Source: a bacterium
GTDB lineage: Bacteria; SZUA-79; Acidulodesulfobacterales; Acidulodesulfobacteraceae
Direction: 5' to 3'
Assembly (NCBI GenBank): GCA_021791295.1
Contig: JAJYWW010000027.1
Location: 1 to 5,114 of the forward strand
Length of the DNA: 5,114 nt
Part shown: piece after piece, positions 1 through 4,975 of the stretch
Position numbering within the stretch: position 1 is the stretch's first letter
How the letters are laid out: each line of letters opens with the position of its first letter
Notes under the pieces: generated by a model
Seen by the model: only the letters and a program-made list of their open reading frames with translations
Told to the model about the DNA's origin: nothing
Database searches by the model: none
Position numbers and translations under genes: made by a program

Positions 1-80
1 CCGTGCGTCTCTTCAATTCGGAAAAAATATATAACGACACGATGAAGGAATACGGCGTAGGAAAAAAAATTGAACAGTAA
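1..80 (+). CDS. Glycosyltransferase family 4, 3' end only (partial)
   Basis: Only the last 25 codons of this gene are in the window; the first complete codon is at base 3 and the stop is TAA at 78-80. The readable tail is VRLFNSEKIYNDTMKEY followed by GVGKKIEQ. It is recognised by comparison inside the window: the matching part of the complete GT4 gene at 3717-4943 reads VHLFSSEKIYNDTIKEY, 14 of 17 residues identical, and about 51 of the first 60 bases agree. In GT4 enzymes this is the C-terminal helix after the second Rossmann domain, so the missing upstream part is presumably a GT-B retaining glycosyltransferase using a nucleotide-sugar donor. Its stop overlaps the start of the GT9 gene by 11 bp, which indicates co-transcription and translational coupling. 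The last eight residues differ completely from the paralogue. The family call rests on the paralogue, because no catalytic motif is visible here. Confidence 0.8.
   Translation, partial: VRLFNSEKIYNDTMKEYGVGKKIEQ
59..62 (+). promoter_or_regulatory. Ribosome binding site supporting the TTG start of the GT9 gene
   Basis: AGGA at 59-62 lies 7 bases before the TTG at 70-72. It sits inside the 3' end of the upstream GT4 gene, as expected for overlapping operon genes. It is the main reason to accept TTG as the start: no ATG occurs in frame before the conserved GMGD motif at codon 54. The start codons at 1574, 3247, 3717 and 4976 have no comparable, well-spaced site. Confidence 0.6.
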
Positions 81-1227
81 AAAAATAAACGGTTTATTTT
101 TGAAATTTATTAAACTGATTCCTCTGGGAACGGTATTAGGAATTTTAAACCGCAAGAAAAAAGAATCTTTGCCGCCGCAGTATTCCCCGTCCCAAATTAA
201 AAAGATTTTATTTATTAAACTGGAAGGCATGGGCGATTCGGTTTATATGCTTGAAATAATACAAAGGCTTTTAAAAAATTACCCCTTGCTTAAAATCGAC
301 GTTTTAACGACCGGAGGCAATCCGTTATTCCCGCTGTTTAAAGGCTCCTTGAACGAACCTTATAAATTAAGATATGACGTAAAAATACTAAAACCTTTAA
401 GCCCTGCAAGCTACTATAAAACCGTAAAAGACATAAATAAAGAAAATTACGGCATGATATTTGACTTTACCGGAATGCCGGTAAATATACCTCTAATGCT
501 TTTATTCGTCCAATCTTACAAAGCGGGATTCGACATGCTGGATTTAAGAAAAAAAAGCTACGGCTACACGACTAGAATAGATAATGAAATTCATATATTC
601 GACAACTATTTAAATCTTGTCAAGCCGTTTTTTTCTATTTCTGAAGAAAAAAAATTCACTATAAATTTTAATATTCAATCGCCTGAAAATAACTTCAAAA
701 ACGGCGGCGGTAATTTTATCAACCTCGTTCTGTCGAGCAGCGGCGGCGGCAATATGAACAGGAGGCTTCCGCCCGGCAAATCCGCTCTTTTAATAAACCT
801 GCTGCTAAAAAACTTCCCCGGATACAAAATAAACCTGCTCGGAGGTCCGACCGATTATCCATACCTTGAAGATTTATGCGGCGGCTTAACGGCGGATATC
901 GTTTCCGTAAAAAGAACTAAAAACATGCTGGAGGCAATGGAACTTCTCAAAAATTCGTTGTTTAACATCTGCATCGATTCCGGCCTTATGCACATATCGT
1001 CGCTTGTTAATCCAAATACTTACTGCCTTTTTGGATATTCAAGCCCCGTAAATTCTCTGCCGTTTAACAACATAGGTTATTATGCGGCGAACATCGACTG
1101 CGCGCCCTGCTCGTTTTATAAAATAAGCGAATGCAAAACCCTTGAATGTATGGGAAAAATAGACGTAACCAAAATAATAGAAGTAATCAACCGAAATTTA
1201 ACGCAAACAACGGCAGTCAATAAATAA
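70..1227 (+). CDS. Glycosyltransferase family 9 (heptosyltransferase-like)
   Basis: This 385-residue protein has the pattern of GT9 (ADP-heptose:LPS heptosyltransferase-like) enzymes, GT-B fold transferases that act on the cytoplasmic face of the inner membrane in LPS or related glycan synthesis. Visible marks in order are: the N-terminal Rossmann motif ILFIKLEGMGD (about residues 46-56) with YPLLKIDVLTT after it; an S-rich strand plus NMNRR near 222-232, where the second domain begins; LLGGP at 257-261; the donor-site signature DSGLMH at 303-308; CLFGYSSP near 319-326; and a cysteine group C344, C347, C355, C360 followed by M361, common near the C-terminus of GT9 proteins. A basic, hydrophobic leader of about 44 residues precedes the first strand, longer than in classical WaaC or WaaF. 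The TTG start is chosen for the AGGA site and the operon overlap. Family assignment is strong; sugar donor and acceptor cannot be read from sequence, so no symbol is given. Confidence 0.88.
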   Translation: MNSKKINGLFLKFIKLIPLGTVLGILNRKKKESLPPQYSPSQIKKILFIKLEGMGDSVYMLEIIQRLLKNYPLLKIDVLTTGGNPLFPLFKGSLNEPYKLRYDVKILKPLSPASYYKTVKDINKENYGMIFDFTGMPVNIPLMLLFVQSYKAGFDMLDLRKKSYGYTTRIDNEIHIFDNYLNLVKPFFSISEEKKFTINFNIQSPENNFKNGGGNFINLVLSSSGGGNMNRRLPPGKSALLINLLLKNFPGYKINLLGGPTDYPYLEDLCGGLTADIVSVKRTKNMLEAMELLKNSLFNICIDSGLMHISSLVNPNTYCLFGYSSPVNSLPFNNIGYYAANIDCAPCSFYKISECKTLECMGKIDVTKIIEVINRNLTQTTAVNK

Positions 1228-1255
1228 AGAGTTAATGCACTTTATTAATGCGGCG

Positions 1256-1285
1256 TTGACTAAACGGTCGAATATGATGTATAAT
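1256..1285 (+). promoter_or_regulatory. Sigma70-type promoter of the toxin-antitoxin pair
   Basis: TTGACT at 1256-1261 and a perfect TATAAT at 1280-1285 are separated by 18 bp. Transcription would begin near 1292, about 38 bases before the antitoxin ATG. It is the best promoter-like sequence in the window and gives the toxin-antitoxin pair its own transcription, independent of the glycosyltransferase operon upstream. A second TATAAT at 1301-1306 has no convincing -35 partner. Confidence 0.7.
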
Positions 1286-1297
1286 TTATACATCATA
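1273..1297. promoter_or_regulatory. Perfect palindromic operator over the toxin-antitoxin promoter
   Basis: Two 12-base arms, TATGATGTATAA and its exact complement TTATACATCATA, are separated by a single T at 1285. The palindrome contains the whole -10 box and the predicted transcription start. Ribbon-helix-helix antitoxins bind such symmetric sites as dimers and repress their own operon, usually more strongly in complex with the toxin. Perfect symmetry and position make this a strong candidate operator; binding itself is inferred. Confidence 0.72.
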
Positions 1298-1329
1298 AAG
1301 TATAATATTTAAATTAAAAGGCGGGGATT

Positions 1330-1581
1330 ATGCATAGAACCCAGATATACATCGAAGAGGAAATTTTTCAAAAGGCGAGGAAAGAATCGGAGATTTTAGG
1401 AGTATCTATTTCGGAATTTATTCGAATGTCTATAAAGAAAAACATCCAAAAAAATTCGGTAAATAACATAAATGTTTTTTTTGACAATTTAAAACCCCTC
1501 GAAAGTTTTAAGGGTATTAATCCCAAAGAATATGTCGATAATATCAGGTCCAAGAGCAGGATTTTAACTGATAATGAATAA
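1330..1581 (+). CDS. vapB: Ribbon-helix-helix antitoxin (VapB-like)
   Basis: This 83-residue protein has the layout of a CopG/MetJ-type ribbon-helix-helix DNA-binding antitoxin. A short N-terminal beta strand (RTQIYI, about residues 3-8) is followed by helix 1 (EEIFQKARKESEIL, 10-23), a turn at GVS, and helix 2 (SISEFIRMSIKKNIQ, 26-40). The Asn- and charge-rich part from 41 to 83 is what would wrap and inhibit the toxin. A GGCGGGG stretch at 1320-1326 is a modest ribosome binding site just before ATG 1330. It overlaps the downstream PIN toxin by 8 bp, and the perfect palindrome upstream fits autoregulation. The fold is clear from pattern; naming it vapB rests on its pairing with a PIN-domain toxin rather than on the antitoxin sequence, since several antitoxin families share this fold. 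Confidence 0.82.
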   Translation: MHRTQIYIEEEIFQKARKESEILGVSISEFIRMSIKKNIQKNSVNNINVFFDNLKPLESFKGINPKEYVDNIRSKSRILTDNE

Positions 1582-1972
1582 CTTTGCCGATAACATAAAT
1601 AAAATATTTTTAGATACCGATATAGCGATTTTTTTACTTAAAAAAGAAACTAAATTTATAAAATCGTTTTTAAATCTATACGGCAATGGAACAAGGTTTT
1701 TTTATAACCCTATAGTTAAAGCCGAAATATATACAGGCGCTTTTAAAAGCGAATACGACACAATCGAACGATTCTTTAATGTTTTAGAATGCGTTGATAT
1801 AAACGATGAGATTGGGGAAAAAGCGGGATTATATGCCAATGAATTTAAAAAATCTTATAACGGCATATCGCTTGAAGATTTTATAATTGCCGCAACCGTA
1901 AAAACACATGGCCTTAAACTCTGGACAAATAACATTAAACATTATCCAATGAAAAATATAGAATTTATTTAA
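1574..1972 (+). CDS. vapC: PIN-domain ribonuclease toxin (VapC-like)
   Basis: This 132-residue protein is the length of a typical VapC toxin, a Mg2+/Mn2+-dependent RNase that stops translation by cutting tRNA or rRNA when its antitoxin is lost. The PIN acidic residues are in the expected order: D14 (and D16) in IFLDTDIAIFLL, E51 in VKAEIYTG, and D102 in SLEDFIIAATV. The C-terminal LWTNNIKHYP (116-125) matches the usual T-x-N/D motif, with Asn at 120 where some members have Asp. The catalytic set therefore looks intact, with no frameshift. ATG 1574 overlaps the antitoxin stop by 8 bp. The only Shine-Dalgarno candidate, AGGA at 1558-1561, is 12 bases away, so translation probably depends on coupling to the antitoxin. 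No other ATG, GTG or TTG lies before D14, so about ten extra residues precede the first strand. Its RNA target is unknown. Confidence 0.86.
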   Translation: MNNFADNINKIFLDTDIAIFLLKKETKFIKSFLNLYGNGTRFFYNPIVKAEIYTGAFKSEYDTIERFFNVLECVDINDEIGEKAGLYANEFKKSYNGISLEDFIIAATVKTHGLKLWTNNIKHYPMKNIEFI

Positions 1973-1986
1973 GAAAACCGGCGGGG

Positions 1987-2032
1987 AAAAAGGGGTCAGA
2001 TTTATTTATTATTCAGTCGGGAGTAGAGAAAT
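1987..2032 (+). repeat. Left copy of an inverted GGGGTCAGATTTATT-type repeat (incomplete)
   Basis: This stretch begins AAAAAGGGGTCAGA and continues through TCGGGAGTAGAGAAAT. It matches the reverse complement of 3410-3455 at 45 of 46 positions, the one difference being at 2016. It lacks the second hairpin arm that the right copy has: after 2032 the similarity ends in an A-rich run. It lies 15 bases after the toxin stop, in the 171-bp gap between the convergent toxin and sulfotransferase genes. The GGGGTCAGA core and an internal GTAG (2023-2026) resemble non-coding repeats mobilised by REP-associated Y1 transposases; that family link is from memory. No transposase gene is in the window. Confidence 0.8.
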
Positions 2033-2143
2033 AAATTGTAAAAAAAAATAAATAACACATTTGACTTTTTTTAACGGCAGGCGTGAAATATAAAATTGCT
2101 TAAAACAGCTATTTAGGGTAATTGAAATCGTTGAATTGATGTA

Positions 2144-3247
2144 TTATTTTTTAAAATGATTTGATAATTTGTGAAATTTACGCAAAGCTTTCGCTGCCGT
2201 CAACGAAAGCTCGCTTATCTTAAGAGCTTTATCGATTAACATTTCAACGCTAACAGAATTATCGTTATTGCTGTTATACTTATTAATTTGCGGTATTTTA
2301 GAATAACCGCCGTATTCATAATGTTGCGTAGTTAATTCTAAACCATAATTATTATTAAGGTTGATATTCAACCGTTCGAATTTTTTAATAAATAATTCAG
2401 TCTTTATTCGGTATAGGTATGGTATAACCGGATATTCGACGGACGGATCCACTTGCCAGCTTACAATATGATTTCTGCCAATTTGTTTAAGTTTGTCCGG
2501 TATTCCTTTCGTTGATACCGTCCTGTTATAATATTCTAAGGCTACCGATTTAATTAACGGAAGGGTTTTATTTATTAAATCAGTACGGTTAACCGGTTTT
2601 AAATTCGGGTATAAATCGTATAAACCAATTGACTTAAGAAATACCGGTTCTACAGGATATACATATTGCACGCAGCGTATATTTTTTTTACCGAATACTT
2701 CTGCAAACCCTTTTATTATATCTTCATATGTAAATGAAAATATTTCTGAATCTTCTGCATGGTTGTAAATAAATTTGCCGGAATTTAAAATTTCTTCGGC
2801 ATATTCTTCAAAAGCTATATCCATTCCGTATTTGAGCAGTTCCCTATATAGTTTTTCCATATATGAAATCTGATCTCTGAAGAATATTATTACTTCCATA
2901 CTATAGCCGCATTCCTCAAAACAATTATTTAAAATCCTTAGCTTATCCGGTTTGGAATATAAGCACTGAAAACTTTCCGAACTGATTATTACGGTAGAAA
3001 AATTAGTTTTTTTTATCTCTGCGCAGAGGTTTTCAAGCGTGCCGAATTTATTTTTAAAAATCTTCTTATCATTGTTCAACTGAGCTGCAATATTGTGATG
3101 TCCTCCAAACCTGCCGAATCTTCCGGCAGAAGGATATAGCACCCAGTTGTTCTTAAGATATTCGCTGTTAATAGAAAGCATGCTCTGAATAGCCGTCGTG
3201 CCGGTTTTATGGGTTCCGACGTGCAGAATTATTTTCTTTTTAATCAT
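2144..3247 (-). CDS. Sulfotransferase family protein (PAPS-dependent type)
   Basis: This 367-residue protein carries the two cofactor-binding signatures of P-loop sulfotransferases, which move sulfate from PAPS to a hydroxyl or amino group, in bacteria often on a sugar of a surface glycan or on a small molecule. The N-terminal 5'-phosphosulfate loop is HVGTHKTGTTAIQ (9-21) with K14 and the GTT triplet. The 3'-phosphate-binding part is VIIFFRDQISYMEKLY (119-134) with R124 and S128. GGHHNIA (48-54) and SSESF (89-93) are also common in bacterial members. No signal peptide or membrane segment is visible, so it should act in the cytoplasm. The C-terminal third has no motif I recognise. The start is ATG 3247 with no clear Shine-Dalgarno site; weak -35/-10-like sequences upstream on this strand are not convincing. 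It runs against its neighbours and lies between inverted repeat copies, as for acquired cargo. The acceptor cannot be predicted. Confidence 0.8.
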   Translation of the reverse strand: MIKKKIILHVGTHKTGTTAIQSMLSINSEYLKNNWVLYPSAGRFGRFGGHHNIAAQLNNDKKIFKNKFGTLENLCAEIKKTNFSTVIISSESFQCLYSKPDKLRILNNCFEECGYSMEVIIFFRDQISYMEKLYRELLKYGMDIAFEEYAEEILNSGKFIYNHAEDSEIFSFTYEDIIKGFAEVFGKKNIRCVQYVYPVEPVFLKSIGLYDLYPNLKPVNRTDLINKTLPLIKSVALEYYNRTVSTKGIPDKLKQIGRNHIVSWQVDPSVEYPVIPYLYRIKTELFIKKFERLNINLNNNYGLELTTQHYEYGGYSKIPQINKYNSNNDNSVSVEMLIDKALKISELSLTAAKALRKFHKLSNHFKK

Positions 3248-3269
3248 TTTATAATATTTATAATTATTT

Positions 3270-3295
3270 TTTACATTTTAAAACCATAATGTAAA
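3270..3295. repeat. 8-bp palindrome upstream of the sulfotransferase
   Basis: TTTACATT (3270-3277) and its exact complement AATGTAAA (3288-3295) are separated by 10 bases and lie 23-48 bases before the sulfotransferase ATG. In that position it could be an operator or a hairpin in the mRNA leader. AT-rich DNA produces such pairs by chance fairly often, so a role is only a possibility. Confidence 0.35.
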
Positions 3296-3346
3296 CTGAG
3301 TATTAATAAACTATAAATAAATCAGATAATATAAAAAAGGGAGCCA

Positions 3347-3400
3347 ATTAAAGAATTAAAGCAATTAAAGAGATTAAAGGGGTCACGATTAAAGGGGTCA
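3347..3400 (+). repeat. Degenerate tandem ATTAAAG array running into the hairpin repeat
   Basis: ATTAAAG occurs five times, starting at 3347, 3355, 3364, 3373 and 3388, spaced 8, 9, 9 and 15 bases. The last two units lie in a longer duplication: GATTAAAGGGGTCA at 3372-3385 is repeated exactly at 3387-3400. The second copy forms the left edge of the hairpin element, so the array looks like repeated partial duplication of the element's boundary, by slippage or by nested insertion at the same target. Confidence 0.65.
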
Positions 3401-3455
3401 GATTTATTAATTTCTCTACTCCCGAATGAATAATAAATAAATCTGACCCCTTTTT
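3391..3455. repeat. Right, complete copy of the hairpin repeat (RAYT/REP-like element)
   Basis: Perfect 18-bp arms at 3391-3408 (AAAGGGGTCAGATTTATT) and 3436-3453 enclose a 27-base loop containing CTCTACTCCCGAATG. Positions 3410-3455 are the inverted counterpart of 1987-2032. A long non-coding hairpin with GGGGTCAGA/TCTGACCCC ends is typical of short dispersed elements moved in trans by Y1-family REP-associated transposases. The palindrome is certain from the sequence; the transposase family is an inference. Confidence 0.75.
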
Positions 3456-3456
3456 T
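3391..3456 (+). terminator. Possible intrinsic terminator formed by the hairpin repeat
   Basis: On the plus strand the 18-bp stem, whose base is a GGGG/CCCC block, is followed directly by six T residues at 3451-3456. That is the layout of a Rho-independent terminator, although the 27-base loop is long. It could block plus-strand read-through from the left into the GT4 gene. On the minus strand only three T residues follow the stem, so termination there would be weaker. Confidence 0.35.
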
Positions 3457-3504
3457 AATAAAGTAATTACGGTAAAAAGTCAATATAATTTTTTAAAACT
3501 GAAC

Positions 3505-3582
3505 AGATAGGCATGAACATACTTATCGCTCATAAGTTATTAATTAACTTTTTTATCCTGGTAAATATGTTCGTACCTATCT
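3505..3582. repeat. Long imperfect palindrome (17-bp arms)
   Basis: AGATAGGCATGAACATA (3505-3521) pairs with TATGTTCGTACCTATCT (3566-3582) at 15 of 17 positions. The interior holds a smaller hairpin, ACTTAT/ATAAGT (3521-3526 and 3532-3537), and AAGTTA/TAACTT (3534-3539 and 3545-3550) as an overlapping alternative. The whole 78-base unit could extrude as a cruciform or fold as RNA. It is unrelated in sequence to the GGGGTCAGA element. It may be a second miniature element or a remnant of insertion-sequence ends; I cannot name it. Confidence 0.6.
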
Positions 3583-3601
3583 ACCAAAAATTTTATTTTC
3601 T

Positions 3602-3639
3602 CATTTTACATAAGTTAAAATTTACACCTGCGTAAAATG
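3602..3639. repeat. Inverted repeat upstream of the GT4 promoter
   Basis: CATTTTAC (3602-3609) and GTAAAATG (3632-3639) are exact complements 22 bases apart, and a nested TTTAC/GTAAA pair lies at 3621-3625 and 3632-3636. The site ends 38 bases before the putative -35 of the GT4 gene, where an upstream regulator could bind. Support is sequence symmetry only. Confidence 0.3.
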
Positions 3640-3677
3640 TTTAGAGACAGATCCTTTAACGCCGACCATCCCTTTGG

Positions 3678-3706
3678 TTGCGATAATTATTAAAAAAATA
3701 TATAAT
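3678..3706 (+). promoter_or_regulatory. Sigma70-like promoter giving a near-leaderless GT4 transcript
   Basis: TTGCGA (3678-3683, 4 of 6 consensus) and a perfect TATAAT (3701-3706) are 17 bp apart. Transcription would start near 3713, only about four bases before ATG 3717. The absence of any Shine-Dalgarno sequence before this ATG agrees with a leaderless or very short-leader mRNA. Confidence 0.5.
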
Positions 3707-3716
3707 CTTAAAAATT

Positions 3717-4943
3717 ATGAATATTCTTCACATAATATCATCGAGAGGCTGGGGAGGAGCGGAAAATTCCGCCGCCTATCTTGCCAAAACTCAAATAGAA
3801 CACGGAAATAACGCCTATTTCTTTATACACTCTTTTAACGGCAAGTTAAAGAATGTTTTAAACTCGGTAAACGTTCCTTATTTTTCGGCTATCGACCCCG
3901 AAAGAAAGAACGTCTTTGCAATTAAAAAAATAATAGATGTTTGCAGGCAGTATAAAATAGACCTTATACACACGCACCTTGCGACTGGCTGCTATCTTGG
4001 AGTAATCGCCGGAAAACGCCTCGGCATACCCGTAATATCGCGAATAAACACTTACTGCGGCTATCCTTATTATGCCCTTGCCGACAGGATGCTTTTCGTC
4101 TCGGACGATTTAAAAAGTTATTTTCTTGAAGACTATTTTCGAACCGAGCCTTTTTTAAATTATAAACCAGGATTCATAGAAAATATTGTTAACGGATTAT
4201 TCGGTTTTAAATTCAGCAGCCCAGATTTAAACGAGATAATTTCTAAATCCGGAAAGGCTCACGATGCCATTCCAAACAATTTTTCGGATTATGATAAAAA
4301 AATTCAAGGATATAAAGATTTTTTCAATATAGGTGTGACCGGCAGACTTACCATAGAAAAAGAGCAACAGTATATTATCGATGCCATTGAATTATTAAAG
4401 AAAGAAACTGAAAGCAGAATAGACGGCATAGGAAGCAAACAGAAGCAGGGCGTCGGAATTCCTCTCTTAGCCGGAAAGCCCATAATGCTCCATATCGTCG
4501 GAAGCGGAAAGAACGAAAAAAACCTGTTAAAACAGGCTGCCGACAAAAAACTTCAAAACAGCGTAAAATTTTGGGGATATCAAAGCGACGTAAGACCGTT
4601 TATAAATATGTTCGATATCGCTATTTCATATACGGCTAAAGAAACCTTTGGGATAAACAATCTGGAATATATGCTTATGAAAAAGCCATGCGTGGTTGCC
4701 CGCAACGGCGGCACGCCAGAAATATTCGACGATACCAATATCATAATAGAGCCGAAAAACCCCGTCGCGCTTAAAGAAGCTATTAAAAAATATGCAAAAG
4801 ACCCCGAACTAATGAAACTGGAAGCCGAAAAGGGACGCGAAAGAGCCGTGCATCTCTTTAGTTCGGAAAAAATATATAACGATACCATAAAGGAATACGA
4901 TTTAGCCATAGCGCATACAAAACACATAAAAGAAACAATTTAA
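3717..4943 (+). CDS. Glycosyltransferase family 4 (complete)
   Basis: This 408-residue protein is a GT-B retaining glycosyltransferase of family 4, expected to transfer a sugar from a nucleotide-sugar donor to a growing surface glycan at the cytoplasmic face of the membrane. The N-terminal domain opens with MNILHIISSRGWGGAEN (GGAE at 13-16, the acceptor-side loop) and has DLIHTHLATG at about 82-91. The C-terminal donor domain begins at NIGVTGRL (204-211), with IVGSGKNE near 260-267. The E-x7-E pair typical of GT4 is E309 and E317 in ETFGINNLE, and NGGTPE follows at 330-335. An unusual linker of about 24 residues (231-254, rich in G, K and Q) sits where most family members pass straight into the strand at 256-261. 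The 3' end closely resembles the partial gene at 1-80. The GT2-type gene begins 32 bases downstream and is probably co-transcribed. Donor and acceptor are unknown. Confidence 0.88.
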   Translation: MNILHIISSRGWGGAENSAAYLAKTQIEHGNNAYFFIHSFNGKLKNVLNSVNVPYFSAIDPERKNVFAIKKIIDVCRQYKIDLIHTHLATGCYLGVIAGKRLGIPVISRINTYCGYPYYALADRMLFVSDDLKSYFLEDYFRTEPFLNYKPGFIENIVNGLFGFKFSSPDLNEIISKSGKAHDAIPNNFSDYDKKIQGYKDFFNIGVTGRLTIEKEQQYIIDAIELLKKETESRIDGIGSKQKQGVGIPLLAGKPIMLHIVGSGKNEKNLLKQAADKKLQNSVKFWGYQSDVRPFINMFDIAISYTAKETFGINNLEYMLMKKPCVVARNGGTPEIFDDTNIIIEPKNPVALKEAIKKYAKDPELMKLEAEKGRERAVHLFSSEKIYNDTIKEYDLAIAHTKHIKETI

Positions 4944-4975
4944 AACTTTTTATAGTTAGAAAATTTTATAATCTT

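Larger units (their letters stand above)
3248..3716. other. 469-bp non-coding region dense in repeats and palindromes
   Basis: No convincing gene lies between the divergent sulfotransferase and GT4 starts. From left to right it holds a palindrome at 3270-3295, an array of ATTAAAG units at 3347-3394, a duplicated 14-mer at 3372-3400, the full hairpin repeat at 3391-3455, a long imperfect palindrome at 3505-3582, a smaller inverted repeat at 3602-3639, and a promoter at 3678-3706. The leftmost 140 bases are very AT-rich. The region should carry the promoters of both flanking genes, and it appears to have been a repeated insertion site. Confidence 0.7.

Noticed and set aside
1223..1246. AATAAAG/CTTTATT stem just after the GT9 stop as a terminator
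   Set aside because: The 7-bp stem is almost all A/T and no T run follows, so it would be too weak.
1368..1553. Minus-strand open frame of 61 codons opposite the antitoxin
   Set aside because: It lies within the well-supported ribbon-helix-helix antitoxin gene and shows no recognisable domain.
1738..1751. Perfect 14-base palindrome CGCTTTTAAAAGCG inside the toxin gene
   Set aside because: It is in-frame coding sequence with no spacing or position that suggests an operator, so it is likely chance.
2061..2089. Promoter-like TTGACT-17-TGAAAT on the plus strand between the convergent genes
   Set aside because: The -10 is poor and the promoter would only transcribe antisense into the sulfotransferase. 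Such matches are common in AT-rich DNA.
3347..3455. CRISPR-like array suggested by the short repeats
   Set aside because: Units are only 7 bases with 1-8 base gaps; there are no uniform repeats and spacers and no cas genes.
4304..4546. Minus-strand open frame of 80 codons inside the GT4 gene
   Set aside because: It overlaps the conserved donor domain of the GT4 protein. Its Phe/Ser-rich composition is what the opposite strand of Lys/Glu-rich coding DNA gives.
4580..4927. Minus-strand open frame of 115 codons inside the GT4 gene
   Set aside because: It covers the E-x7-E and GG motifs on the coding strand. The apparent hydrophobic, Ser-rich protein is an antisense artefact.
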